This document shows positions 7,025-16,644 of a stretch of 32,591 nucleotides of DNA, in pieces (position 1 is the stretch's first letter; each line of letters begins with the position of its first letter). The stretch is from Actinomycetes bacterium. Its GTDB lineage: Bacteria; Actinomycetota; Acidimicrobiia; Acidimicrobiales; JAJYXR01. The translations under genes were made by a program, and so were the position numbers. The notes under the pieces were generated by a model. That model was not told the origin of the DNA. It made no database searches and was given only the letters and a program-made list of their open reading frames with translations. The stretch covers positions 1 to 32,591 of the forward strand of contig JAJYXW010000110.1 in assembly GCA_021801525.1 (NCBI GenBank), in the 5' to 3' direction.

Positions 7025-8566
7025 GGCTTCTCCGGTGCCCCAGATCAGCAAGCCGGCCTCGATAGCTCCGGCCCGAGCATGCCGTCTGCCGGCTCAGTTC
7101 CCGACTACAGCGCCCTTGCGACCGAGGAGATAGAGGCCGAGGTTGTGGAGCTCGCTTCCCGCCTGGCAGGTGCCACTGCCAGGCTCCTCGGCCTCATAGA
7201 CGAGCTCGACCGGCGCGAGGTGATCGGATCATGGGGGTGCCGGTCGATGGCGCACTGGGTTTCCTGGCGGACCGGGGTCAGCCTTTCCACCGCGAGAGAG
7301 CAGGTCCGCGTGGCAAGGGCGCTTCGCGAGTTGCCGGTCATCTCCGCGTGCCTGCATGCCGGGGAGCTCTCGTACTCCAAGGCGCGTGCCCTGTCCTCGT
7401 TCGCCACCGCCTCGAGCGAGGCCGACTTCGTCACCTTGGCCCGCCACGCCACAGCCGCCCAGCTCGATATCCTGGCCAGGACAAGGCGGAGGATCACCAA
7501 CGAGGACGCCGTCTCGGCTCACAAATGGCGCTACCTCAACTGGCACGCTGAGGAAGACGGCTCGGTCCTCCTCCGGGCACGCCTTTGCCCCGAGGAGGCA
7601 GCCGTGGTGATCCGGGCCATCGAGGCCTTCCAGACCGAAGACCAGCGCGAGGACGCGTCCGCGGACGCGCACACAGCCAGCGAGCCTGGCGGCGAGCCTG
7701 AGCCATGGCCGGAGGAGAACAATGCCGAGGACGCGTCCGCGGACGCGCATCAGAGCGAGGAAGGACCCTCTCGGGGAGCGAGGGAACTGGCAGACCACCT
7801 TGCAGAGCGCCATCCCTCCTACGAGGCGAGCCGGGCCGATGCCCTGGTGGCCATGGCAGCGGCCGCACTTGCGAATCCGGGGCGCCCTGGGGCGCACCCG
7901 GCCCGGGTGGAGCTCCACGTGGATGCCAGGGTGCTCGCCGGAGATCCCCCGGGCGGGGATGCCCGCTGTGACGTGGACGGTCTGGCCGTCTGTGCGAAGA
8001 CAGCGGAGAGGCTCTGCTGCGAGGCGGAGGTATCCCTCGTCAAGGATCCGAGTCTACTCGGCACGTGCGGGCTCGGCTCGAGCAGATTGGATCTCGGACG
8101 TACGAGAAGGCTCCCCTCGGCGGCTCAGCGCCGTGCCCTTGATGCCCGCGACAAGGCGACCTGCCGCTTCCCTGGCTGTGACGCGAGGCGCTACCTGCAC
8201 GCGCACCACATCGTCCCCTGGCACCAAGGCGGTCGAAGCGACCTGTCCAACCTCGCCCTTCTATGTTCCGGGCATCACCGCCTCGTCCACGAAGGAGGAT
8301 GGCGCCTACGTGGAGACCCCACAGGGGACCTCGTCGCCACCGGCCCTGATGGCCGGAGTTTCTCCGACATCCTCGAGCGGCAGCCTGGGCCTGTCCAAGT
8401 TATCGAGGCGCCTCGCCCGAGCGGGCTCTTGGGCGGTCTCATATCTGACCCCACCGGCTCCATAGGCGGGGACGGAGAGCGCATGGACGTCGCCTACGTC
8501 TTCGACGTGCTCCTCGAGATTGAGCGCCAGGCCGAGGCGAGGGAGGCGAGGTCGGGCTCAGCGTAG
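7016..8566 (+). CDS. DUF222 domain HNH endonuclease (13E12 family)
   Basis: The 516-aa protein has an N-terminal DUF222 domain (about residues 30-340, with SCLHAGELSYSKARALS-type helices). It ends in an HNH nuclease domain (about 377-427): CRFPGC, then YLHAHHIVPWHQGGRSDLSNLALLCSGHHRLVH, with both CxxC-like metal ligands and the HH/N/H catalytic residues. Members occur in multiple copies in actinobacterial genomes and are often controlled by LexA; their true substrate is unknown. A proline/acidic linker (about 210-250) carries the repeated peptide EDASADAH. The ATG is the one inside the palindrome at 7007-7024. The gene stands alone and is convergent with the diguanylate cyclase gene 38 bases downstream. 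Confidence 0.9.
   Translation: MYDGFSGAPDQQAGLDSSGPSMPSAGSVPDYSALATEEIEAEVVELASRLAGATARLLGLIDELDRREVIGSWGCRSMAHWVSWRTGVSLSTAREQVRVARALRELPVISACLHAGELSYSKARALSSFATASSEADFVTLARHATAAQLDILARTRRRITNEDAVSAHKWRYLNWHAEEDGSVLLRARLCPEEAAVVIRAIEAFQTEDQREDASADAHTASEPGGEPEPWPEENNAEDASADAHQSEEGPSRGARELADHLAERHPSYEASRADALVAMAAAALANPGRPGAHPARVELHVDARVLAGDPPGGDARCDVDGLAVCAKTAERLCCEAEVSLVKDPSLLGTCGLGSSRLDLGRTRRLPSAAQRRALDARDKATCRFPGCDARRYLHAHHIVPWHQGGRSDLSNLALLCSGHHRLVHEGGWRLRGDPTGDLVATGPDGRSFSDILERQPGPVQVIEAPRPSGLLGGLISDPTGSIGGDGERMDVAYVFDVLLEIERQAEAREARSGSA
7649..7749. repeat. Two identical 23-bp repeats with 16-bp palindromic cores inside the HNH gene
   Basis: The same 23 bases occur at 7649-7671 and 7727-7749, offset by 78 bp and in frame. 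Each holds the perfect palindrome CGCGTCCGCGGACGCG (7654-7669 and 7732-7747). They encode EDASADAH in the acidic linker of the protein. Confidence 0.85.
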
Positions 8567-8604
8567 CGGAGCCCGTTCGACGTGCCGCGTGCCGCGTGTA
8601 GCGC

Positions 8605-10077
8605 TCAGCGCGACGTGGCTCGGGCCGCGATCTCGATGACCACAATGCGGCCGCGCCCCGACTTCTTCGCGCGGTACATGGCCTGGTCCGCTTCGCGCAA
8701 GAGCGCAGCGGCTCCGAGGTCGCTCCCACCAGGGGGAACCGCGGCGATCCCGAGGCTCACTCCGACCGTTACCTCTACGTCCGCAATGTGGAAAGGTGTC
8801 GAGCAGGCGTCGAAGAGCCTCTGGGCGATGACAGGGGCTTCGGCGGCTCCTTGGAGGATCGCGACGAACTCGTCGCCACCCAGCCTCCCGAGCACGTCGG
8901 TCGGCCTGAGGCAGCGGACCATGCGCCTGGATAGCGCGATGAGCAGCTCGTCACCTGCGGCGTGACCGTAGCGGTCGTTCACCTCCTTGAAACGGTCCAA
9001 GTCGGCGAAGACGAGGTGGAACCCGGCTGCCATGCCTGCTGGGTCTTGGAGCAGGTCGTCCAGCTCGGCGAGGACAGCCTCGCGATTGAACAGGCCCGTG
9101 ACGGGATCGCGCATCGCGCGAAGCGCGAGCTCCGCCTGGAGCGCCTGCTCCTCGGTGATGTCGTGGAGCTGCATCACCACCCCGTCCAGACCCGGCGTTC
9201 CTACCAGGTTGGTGCAGCGCACGTTCAGGCAGCGCCAGTCACCGTCTGCGCGCCTCAGGTAAGCGTCCGCCTCGGCGCGCCCTGCGGGGCGCGCAAGCGC
9301 CTCAGCCACGAGCCCCACGATCACGCCCCGGTCATCAGGATGGAGCGGGCCCGGTTCGTCGCCGAAGATGTCTTCGGGGGCATGGCGCCCGAGGAAGTGG
9401 CGCAGGGAGGGACTGGCATAGGTGACCCGCAAGTCCGGCGTCACTACGAGCAGCAGGTCGGAGACCTGCTCGACGAGAGCGGCAAAGCGGGCGTAGCGCT
9501 CGGCGGCCGCAGCCTCGGAAGCCTCGCGCCTGCGTGCGAAGCCCGCGAGCACGAGCGAGGACGCAACCAGGCCTGACGCAGTGAGCACAGCGAGCAGGTC
9601 GGACGCCGTGACGTGCAGCATCGAGGGAGCGAGCCCGAGGGCCAGCGAGGCTTGGCCTACCCCGAGCATCACCAGCGACCATCCGAGGGCGGGTGCCGCC
9701 GACTCGGAGCCAAGCGATCCTATGGCGTCGGCTATCGGGTAGAAGAGCCCGGCGGCAAGCACCGGTCCCCAGCCGGTCATGTAGGCGATGGATGTGACCA
9801 CAGCGGCTTTTAGGCCAAAGCGAAGGTGCAGCAATCCACGCGGATCCTCTGGACCAATGAGGTCGGCCGAGTAGCCAACGATGGCGGCAATGGCCAACAC
9901 GAGGGCAAATGCCCAAAGGTGCTCTCGCGCCGCTAGGGAGTGCTGACCGGCGTACCAGAGCAGCACGCTCAGGCCCGCCAGTGCCGGCACCACCAAAGGC
10001 GCCTCCGCCCGCCAACGCGTACGCCGCACCCGCTGAGCGCTTTCGGTCACCAGGCTCGTCCCGACCTCACCGACCAC
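8605..10077 (-). CDS. Membrane diguanylate cyclase with PAS and GGDEF domains
   Basis: The 490-aa protein should make cyclic di-GMP from two GTP. Residues about 25-185 contain five or six hydrophobic segments, an integral-membrane sensor of unknown ligand. A PAS domain (about 195-315) follows, with FAALVEQVSDLLLVVTPD and the closing VVMQLHDITEEQALQ. The C-terminal GGDEF domain (about 325-485) has DPVTGLFNR, FADLDRFKEVNDRYGHAAGDELL, the intact active site RLGGDEF (GGDEF at 400-404) and an allosteric inhibition site RPTD (391-394), exactly five residues ahead. It is therefore predicted active and feedback-controlled. No EAL domain is present. Start GTG at 10077-10075. It is divergent from the 2050-aa surface protein, which invites the idea that c-di-GMP influences surface structures, but there is no direct proof. 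Confidence 0.92.
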   Translation of the reverse strand: MVGEVGTSLVTESAQRVRRTRWRAEAPLVVPALAGLSVLLWYAGQHSLAAREHLWAFALVLAIAAIVGYSADLIGPEDPRGLLHLRFGLKAAVVTSIAYMTGWGPVLAAGLFYPIADAIGSLGSESAAPALGWSLVMLGVGQASLALGLAPSMLHVTASDLLAVLTASGLVASSLVLAGFARRREASEAAAAERYARFAALVEQVSDLLLVVTPDLRVTYASPSLRHFLGRHAPEDIFGDEPGPLHPDDRGVIVGLVAEALARPAGRAEADAYLRRADGDWRCLNVRCTNLVGTPGLDGVVMQLHDITEEQALQAELALRAMRDPVTGLFNREAVLAELDDLLQDPAGMAAGFHLVFADLDRFKEVNDRYGHAAGDELLIALSRRMVRCLRPTDVLGRLGGDEFVAILQGAAEAPVIAQRLFDACSTPFHIADVEVTVGVSLGIAAVPPGGSDLGAAALLREADQAMYRAKKSGRGRIVVIEIAARATSR

Positions 10078-10317
10078 CTATCCACGTGGCCCCCTCCCCC
10101 TGTTGCCTCCCGAGCTGCTCGCCAACCTTCCGGCGCGCGTCAAGCCCAGCGTAATATCGCGGAGTCCAGCCTAATACAGCACGAAGAGTAGCGATACAGC
10201 CACCGATCACTACTTCGAGCTTGGAGGCGAGCTTCGGGCGAGCCTCTAGGGCATCGGATCTGCGATCGAGCGCCCCTGGTACACGCAAGCTGCCTCATCG
10301 CCTAACGTTCCTCGGAC
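10078..10317. other. 240-bp divergent intergenic region with an 11-bp direct repeat
   Basis: This region separates the diguanylate cyclase start from the large surface-protein start and must hold both promoters. CCAGC-G/C-TAATA occurs at 10146-10156 and 10166-10176, exactly 20 bp apart (two helical turns), which looks like a double site for a transcription factor. No clear -35/-10 pair could be fixed. No small gene was recognised. Confidence 0.5.
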
Positions 10318-13300
10318 ATGGGAAAGTCCGCGACGCGTTCAGGCCAAAGAGCAGCCAACCGAGCAGCCAACCGAGCAGGTGAGATAGCAGCCCAACGAGC
10401 AGGCCAAGGCGTCACCCGCCGTGCCGCAGCGGCCGTTGTGGCAGCCGCACTCGCGGGCGGCCTTGCAGCGGGCGGGCTCAGCGCGCCCCTGGCGGCAGGT
10501 GCCGCATCCGCCACCTCGGTGTCCAGCGTGACGGGGCCGTCCCCCAACCCAGCCGCCGCAGGGCACTCGTCTATCTACACGGTCGGCTTCACCACCTCCG
10601 CGAGCGGCGCACTCGCAGCTGGAAGCGGAACGATCACGTTGGCCGCGCCAAGTGGTACTGCGTTCCCTTCCAAGGCAAGCGACTACTCGGTCGACGGTGT
10701 GGTGGCTTCGAGCGCCTCGCCGGGGTCCTCTGGCGCGACCGTGACGGTGACAACTCCTGTTGCGATAGGAGACTCGTCCTCGGTGACCGTTGTGGCCGCC
10801 TCTGTCACCAATCCGTCGGCGCCTTCTGCCACCTATACCTTGGCGGTGTCGACATCGTCAGACACCGCCCCGGTGGACACGCCGGCCTATACCGTCGCCA
10901 CGGCTGTGTCGGACCTCGCCGGCCCGAGCCCGTCTAGCGCTGCTGCAGGTGCGAGCGCCAACTACACGTTGACGTTCAGCACCTCGCCCGATGGGGCCCT
11001 GGCCGCGGGCAGCGGCACCATCGACGTGGTAGCCCCCCCGGGGACGTCGCTGCCGACGTCGGCGGGCGCCTACCTGATTACCGTGGGGGGAGCGCAAACG
11101 GGCTCGAGCACGGTGACAACCGCCTCAGGCGCCGGATCGAGCACGGACAACGAGGCAACCGTCACGACCCCTGTCGACATAGGAGCCTCGACCCCGGTCT
11201 CCCTCCTCGTCGACTCGGTCACCAATCCGCCGGCGGGCTCCGCGTACACGATTAGCCTCTCCACCTCTTCGGACACGGCCTCGCTCGACACCCCGGCGTA
11301 CGCGATCGGGTCGTCGGTGACCTCGGTGAAGGTGGGTGTCAGCCCGAACGCAGCCGGTGTGGCCGCCCTTTACCACGTGACGTTCGATCCGAGCACGGAG
11401 CTGAGCGCGACGGGGACGATAATGCTCACTGCGCCGGCGGGGACGGTAATGCCCACGTCCGCGTCCGCGTACGTCGTCGACGGGATCGCCGCTTCGTCGG
11501 TGAGCGCGAGCGGTGCCGGGGCCGCGATCAGCACTCCAGTCACGCTTACGGCGGGATCGACCGCCTCGGTCGACATCCAGGGGGTGACGAACCCGCCGGC
11601 CAACACCTCCTCCAACCCGTCGTACACGGACTTCTACGTGTCCACCTCCGCAGACACGGTCCCCGTGCCCAATGGCTCGGCTGGCGCCTACACGATCGAC
11701 ACCGCCTTGTCGTCGGTGTCCGTCGGCATTTCCCCGACTCCCACCTCGTCCAACACTTCGCTTGCCAAGTACACGGTCTCGTTCATGACGAGCTCCTCGG
11801 GCGCATTGGCCGCCGACACGAGCGGCCAGACCGTGACGCTCGCCTTTCCCTGCTCGGGTCCGACCGGCACGGTGCTCCCGGCAAGCGCCTCTGCGTACGT
11901 CTTCGACGGCACGACGGCTGCAACTGCCACCCCGAGCCTGAGCGGTTCGTGCGACGGCGGGGAAGACACCGTCACCATCGAGCCCCCCGTAGCTGTAGGT
12001 GACTCGACCGGCGTCACGATAACGATCACGGGCGTCACCAACCCGGCGCCTGGAACCTACACGTTCGAGGCCTACACCTCGGCGGACCAGGCACCTGAGC
12101 TGTCCTCTTCCTACAACGTCCCAGCCCCGCCAAGCGCGCCCGCGAGCGTGAGCGTGTCCGCAGGCCCGGAGGTTCTGGTGTCCGGAGCTCCCGCGGACGA
12201 GCCGGCGGCAGGTGGCACTTCCAACTACGTCGTGAGCATCCAGACGAGCGGGTCCGGCGCGCTCGCAGCAGGCAGCAGCACCATCACCTTGAGCTTCCCG
12301 AGCGGCACGGTGCTCCCGAACACCCCTTCCGCTTACAGCGTCGACGGAGTGGCGGCCTCGTCGGCCGGGTTCGCCGGCACCAACGTCGTGACGCTCACGA
12401 CGCCGGTGGCAGTAGCCGCCCGATCGGTCGCCACGGTAGGAGTGGTCGGAGCCACCAACCCGGCGAGTCCCGGCAGCAGCTACCAGGTCGAAGCCTCGAC
12501 TTCGGCTGACACCGTGCCGATCTCCTCGCCCTCGTTCAGCGTGGGGGCGACGGCGGTCTCGGCCCCGAGCCTCTCGGTGTCGGACACCTCGGCGCTCCCG
12601 AGCACCTACACAGTTACCTTCGGCACCACGAGCGCGGGCGGTGACCAGATCAACCTTTCCGACTTGTCGGGAACCGCCGTGTTCCCCACGACGCCAACCG
12701 CTTATACCGTGAAGGTGAACGGGAACCCCGACGCGCTGAGCGCGGTCTCGTGCAGCTCGTCTTGCAGCTCCCAGGATCTCACCCTGACGAGCGCACTGCC
12801 GGCTGGCGCCTCGGTGTCGGTCGGCTTCGCAGCCCAAAAGCTCCCGAGTGGAGTGCGCGACGCCATCGGCGTGGACACCTCAGGCGCATCTGCGGGAACC
12901 GGCGACCCGACCCCCCGGCAGACCGAGTGGGTGACCTTCGGCACGCTGTCAGGAAGGGTCACCTCGCTGCAGGCCACGCCCAGCCCCTCGACGGTCTCGG
13001 CGACTGCCGTCTACAAAGTGAGCGGCGTCGAATCGGCGAACCCCCTCGACGCGGGCGAGACGATCACCATCACCTTCCCCTCGGGGACTGCGCTCCCCTC
13101 TTCGCGCTTCGACTACACCGTCGCCGACCAGTCGGGCACCGCGGCCACGGGAGGCGTCGCGGTGGCAACTGCGGTGTCCGTGAGCGGCACCACGGCTACG
13201 ATCACCTCCCCGCTCGGGGCACAGGCGGGCGACACGATCACCGTGACGCTGTCGGCGGTCACGAATCCCTCCACGCCGAGCTCCTCCTACACGCTCACGA

Positions 13301-16300
13301 TGGCGACATCGGTCGACCAGGCGGGCACCTCGAGCGCCTATGCCATCACTCCCGTGCCCACCTCGGTGAGCGCGGTGAGCGGGCCCAACCCGGAGCCCGC
13401 CTCGGCCGGGTCGTCGTCCACCTACACGATCAGTTTCACCCCGACCACGGCTGTCTCGGGGTCGAGCTCCCCCGCGGGGTACATCGAGGTGACAGACCCT
13501 TCCGGCGCGACGACATTCCCCACGTCGGCTTCCGACTACACGGTGAACGGCTCCGCCGCCGCGTCCGTCGCCACCTCGTCCTCGTCGCCCTCCCCGTGCT
13601 CGTCCGGGTCGACCTGCGCGCTGATCACGCTCTCGTCCGGCCAATCGCTCCCTGCCGGCCAGCAGGCCAACGTCGTGATATCGGCAGTCACCAACCCGCC
13701 CGCCGGCACGTACCAGCTCGATATCTCCACCTCGGGTGACACCGAGCCGGTTGCGACGCCCAGCTACACGATCTCACCGCCGCCGACGGCCGTCACCGCC
13801 GGCTCGGTCACGCCTTCGCCGAGCGCAGCCGGCGAGAGCGCCAACTACAGCATCACGTTCACGCCATCTCCCTCAGGGGCCCTAGCGGCTGGGAGCGGGA
13901 CGATCACCTTTGCGGCTCCCACCGGTACCACCTGGCCCGCCGCCGCGTCGGACTACACCGTCGAGGAAGGAAGCTCGGGCTTCGTCGCAGCGTCCAGCGT
14001 GGCAGCGGGGACGGCTACGGTCACCATAACCACGCCGATCGCTCTCGGTGCCGGCACCGAGGTGACGGTGGAGGCGGCCGGGGTGACCAACCCGCCTGCA
14101 GGCACGTACTCGTCCTCGTCTTCCGCGAGCGGGGACACTTTCCAGGTGTCGACCTCGGCCGACACGAAGGCCGTGGAGGAGGCGAGCTACACGATCCTGA
14201 CGGCGGTGAGCTCGGTGAGCGGCCCGGACCCCACTCCGGCAGTAGCAGGCAGCACAGCGGCCACCTACTCGATCGGCTTCACCACGAGCTCCACGGGTGC
14301 CCTCGGCGCTGCGACGGGCAGCATCGACCTCTTGGCGCCCTGCGGCACGGTCTTTCCCTCCACCGGCTGGACAGTCGACTCAACGGCGACTCTCGCCTCC
14401 ACCTCTTCGTCGAGCGGGTGCTCGAGCGCGAACAAGGCTTCGGTAACCGTGCCCCCCGGCGCCACGATCGGAGACTCCGCGTCGGTGAAGGTCGGGGTGA
14501 GCGCGGTCACCAACCCCGCTGCTGGCACCTACGTGATGTACGTGTCCACCTCCGCGGACACCGATCCGGTCCCCACCCCCGCGTACGCGATCGGCACCCA
14601 GGTGAGCAACGTGACCGGCCCGTCCCCGAGCCCCGCCTACGCAGGGGCGCCGGCCACCTACACGCTCGGGTTCACCACCTCGGCGACAGGAGCACTGGCC
14701 GCCGGTGCCGGCACGGTGACCCTTGCCGGCCCTGCTGGCACTTCGTTCCCGTCCGCTCTCACCGACTACACCGTCGACGGCGTGGTACCGGCGGCCCTGG
14801 CAGGGGCTGGCACCTCGACGGCCACCTTGACCGTGCCGTACGGCCTCGACGTGCCTGCCTCCTCGAACGTGTCGGTAGTGGCTATCGACGTGACGAACCC
14901 GCCGAAGGCGGGCAGCTACACGGCTGGCGTGTCCACCTCTTCCGACCCGGTGCCGGCAGCATCCCCCAGCTACTCGCTCACGACCCCTCCCCAGCCGACC
15001 GTGACAGGCGTGAGCCCGGCAAGCGGCCCTGTATCGGGCGGTACGAGCGTGACCGTCACCGGGACCGGCTTCGTCCCCGGCGCGAGCGTCGACTTCGGAA
15101 CGGTGGCGGCGGCGAAGGTCACAGTCGACTCGGGGAGCGAGATAACGGCTCTCTCTCCGCCGAACGTCACCGGGTCGGTCGATGTGACTGTGACCACAGC
15201 GGGCGGAACTAGTCCCACCAGCTCTGCGGACATCTTCACCTACGAAGCGGCATACACTGCGCTTACGCCGACCCGTATCTGCGACACGCGCGCGGGCAAC
15301 CCCTCGGGGCTCGCGGGCGCAGAGGCTCAATGCAACGGAAAGACGCTTGCTGCCGGCAAGCCCTTGGACGTGACGGTGGCCGGCATAGCCGGCGTGCCGT
15401 CTGCGGGGGTGTCAGCAGTTGTGCTGAACGTCACGGCCGTGAACGAGGCTTCCGGTGGGTACGTGAGCGTGTACCCGGCCGGCGCGGCCCAACCGGCCAC
15501 CTCGAACCTGAACTTCACGCCCGGCGACACGGTCGCGAACCTGGTTGAGGTCGGCGTGGGAGCGAAGGACCAGGTGTCCGTAGTGAGCGACACCACGACC
15601 GACGTCGTGATCGACGTCGAGGGCTACTACTCGGTGCCGAGCGCCTCCGGGGCGGGGCTCTACGACGGCCTCGTCCCGGCTCGCATATGCGACACTCGAG
15701 CGGGCAACCCCTCGGGGCTCTCCGGCGGGGCTGCCCAGTGCAACGGCAAGCCCCTGTCAGCGGGCACGCCCCTCACCATCCAGGTGACCGGGGTGGGTGG
15801 GGTGCCCTCGACGGGCGTCTCCGCCGTGGCGCTCAACCTTACCGCCGTGGGCTTCACGCAAGGCGGGTACCTGAGCGCCTACCCGGCGGGAGCGAAGGCT
15901 CCCACGGCCTCGAACGTGAACTTCCACCCGGGAGAGGGCCCGGTGCCCAACCGCGTGATCGTTCCGGTCAGCTCCAGTGGGGCTATCGACGTGGTGTCGG
16001 ACGTCGCCACCAACATCGTGGCGGACGTGAACGGCTACTTCACCGCCGCTAACGGTACGGGAACACAGTTCAACGCCGAGGCCACGCCGGTGCGGATAGT
16101 GGACACCCGTTGCTCGGCCAGCTCGCCCCCGAGCTTCTGCTCCTCGGAGAGCATCCCCTCGGCCAACTCGGGCCTCGGTCCCCTCGGCCCGGGCCAGTCG
16201 ATGACCGTTCAGGTGACCGGCGAGGGAGGAGTGCCGTCGGCTGCGCGGGCCGTGGCGCTGAACGTCACCGTGACTGGTACCACGGCGGGGAGCTACCTCA

Positions 16301-16470
16301 CGGTCTATCCGGGGGGATCGCGCCCGACCGCCTCTGACCTCAACTGGGTAGCGGGCGAGACCGTGCCGAACCTCGTCATAGCCGCCATGAGCTCGAGCGG
16401 GACGGTGACGATCTACAACTACTCGGGCTCTACTCAGGTGGTGGTCGACGTCATGGGCTGGTACCAGTAA
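10318..16470 (+). CDS. Very large secreted repeat protein with IPT/TIG and DTR modules
   Basis: The 2050-aa protein begins with an unusually long arginine-rich n-region and an alanine/leucine hydrophobic stretch ending near residue 65, a likely signal peptide. Residues about 65-1558 hold about eleven Ser/Thr/Ala repeats of 110-135 aa. The better-conserved units follow one scheme: GPSPxPAxAG, TYTxxFTTSxxGAL, SGTITLxAPxGTxFP, SDYxVDG, VTTPVAIG, VTNPxxGxYT and STSxDTxPVxTPxY; one unit near residues 755-870 is strongly divergent. Residues about 1559-1642 form an IPT/TIG immunoglobulin-like domain (TGVSPASGPVSGGTSVTVTG). Three C-terminal modules of about 135 aa each start with RICDTR or RIVDTR and contain AVVLNVTAV, a YPAG strand, SNLNF and a closing VDVEGYY. 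No LPxTG sorting signal is seen. The protein is probably a surface fibre, sheath or adhesin; the exact function is unknown. A smaller relative follows at 16645. Confidence 0.85.
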   Translation: MGKSATRSGQRAANRAANRAGEIAAQRAGQGVTRRAAAAVVAAALAGGLAAGGLSAPLAAGAASATSVSSVTGPSPNPAAAGHSSIYTVGFTTSASGALAAGSGTITLAAPSGTAFPSKASDYSVDGVVASSASPGSSGATVTVTTPVAIGDSSSVTVVAASVTNPSAPSATYTLAVSTSSDTAPVDTPAYTVATAVSDLAGPSPSSAAAGASANYTLTFSTSPDGALAAGSGTIDVVAPPGTSLPTSAGAYLITVGGAQTGSSTVTTASGAGSSTDNEATVTTPVDIGASTPVSLLVDSVTNPPAGSAYTISLSTSSDTASLDTPAYAIGSSVTSVKVGVSPNAAGVAALYHVTFDPSTELSATGTIMLTAPAGTVMPTSASAYVVDGIAASSVSASGAGAAISTPVTLTAGSTASVDIQGVTNPPANTSSNPSYTDFYVSTSADTVPVPNGSAGAYTIDTALSSVSVGISPTPTSSNTSLAKYTVSFMTSSSGALAADTSGQTVTLAFPCSGPTGTVLPASASAYVFDGTTAATATPSLSGSCDGGEDTVTIEPPVAVGDSTGVTITITGVTNPAPGTYTFEAYTSADQAPELSSSYNVPAPPSAPASVSVSAGPEVLVSGAPADEPAAGGTSNYVVSIQTSGSGALAAGSSTITLSFPSGTVLPNTPSAYSVDGVAASSAGFAGTNVVTLTTPVAVAARSVATVGVVGATNPASPGSSYQVEASTSADTVPISSPSFSVGATAVSAPSLSVSDTSALPSTYTVTFGTTSAGGDQINLSDLSGTAVFPTTPTAYTVKVNGNPDALSAVSCSSSCSSQDLTLTSALPAGASVSVGFAAQKLPSGVRDAIGVDTSGASAGTGDPTPRQTEWVTFGTLSGRVTSLQATPSPSTVSATAVYKVSGVESANPLDAGETITITFPSGTALPSSRFDYTVADQSGTAATGGVAVATAVSVSGTTATITSPLGAQAGDTITVTLSAVTNPSTPSSSYTLTMATSVDQAGTSSAYAITPVPTSVSAVSGPNPEPASAGSSSTYTISFTPTTAVSGSSSPAGYIEVTDPSGATTFPTSASDYTVNGSAAASVATSSSSPSPCSSGSTCALITLSSGQSLPAGQQANVVISAVTNPPAGTYQLDISTSGDTEPVATPSYTISPPPTAVTAGSVTPSPSAAGESANYSITFTPSPSGALAAGSGTITFAAPTGTTWPAAASDYTVEEGSSGFVAASSVAAGTATVTITTPIALGAGTEVTVEAAGVTNPPAGTYSSSSSASGDTFQVSTSADTKAVEEASYTILTAVSSVSGPDPTPAVAGSTAATYSIGFTTSSTGALGAATGSIDLLAPCGTVFPSTGWTVDSTATLASTSSSSGCSSANKASVTVPPGATIGDSASVKVGVSAVTNPAAGTYVMYVSTSADTDPVPTPAYAIGTQVSNVTGPSPSPAYAGAPATYTLGFTTSATGALAAGAGTVTLAGPAGTSFPSALTDYTVDGVVPAALAGAGTSTATLTVPYGLDVPASSNVSVVAIDVTNPPKAGSYTAGVSTSSDPVPAASPSYSLTTPPQPTVTGVSPASGPVSGGTSVTVTGTGFVPGASVDFGTVAAAKVTVDSGSEITALSPPNVTGSVDVTVTTAGGTSPTSSADIFTYEAAYTALTPTRICDTRAGNPSGLAGAEAQCNGKTLAAGKPLDVTVAGIAGVPSAGVSAVVLNVTAVNEASGGYVSVYPAGAAQPATSNLNFTPGDTVANLVEVGVGAKDQVSVVSDTTTDVVIDVEGYYSVPSASGAGLYDGLVPARICDTRAGNPSGLSGGAAQCNGKPLSAGTPLTIQVTGVGGVPSTGVSAVALNLTAVGFTQGGYLSAYPAGAKAPTASNVNFHPGEGPVPNRVIVPVSSSGAIDVVSDVATNIVADVNGYFTAANGTGTQFNAEATPVRIVDTRCSASSPPSFCSSESIPSANSGLGPLGPGQSMTVQVTGEGGVPSAARAVALNVTVTGTTAGSYLTVYPGGSRPTASDLNWVAGETVPNLVIAAMSSSGTVTIYNYSGSTQVVVDVMGWYQ

Positions 16471-16513
16471 GCGCCTGGGCGCCGCCTGCCGGGCTGCGCG
16501 ACCCTTCTCTCAT

Positions 16514-16546
16514 ATGTAAATACATTTAGTGATGCCATGTATACAT
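16514..16546. promoter_or_regulatory. AT-rich promoter island with twin ATGT/ACAT palindromes
   Basis: In the 174-bp gap before the second surface-protein gene, ATGT-AAAT-ACAT (16514-16525) and ATGT-AT-ACAT (16537-16546) lie 22 bp apart centre to centre, about two turns. The block is strikingly A+T-rich for this window. TATACA within it or TACAAT at 16563-16568 could serve as a -10 box. Confidence 0.45.
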
Positions 16547-16644
16547 AGAGTCCTTGTCCGACTACAATGGTTGCTGGGGCAGCCTGCTGTGGAGGGCTGG
16601 CCGGCTTTCGCTGGAGCCATGCAGGAGGACGAAAGGGGAGCACG

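Noticed and set aside
12750-13739. Long frames overlapping the 2050-aa protein on both strands
   Set aside because: Created by the periodic Ser/Thr/Ala codons of the real gene; no start signals or recognisable domains.
10561-14990. Repeats of the giant gene as a CRISPR or DNA-level satellite
   Set aside because: The periodicity is of 330-400 bp, in frame, and conserved as protein rather than as DNA; no short repeat-spacer pattern.
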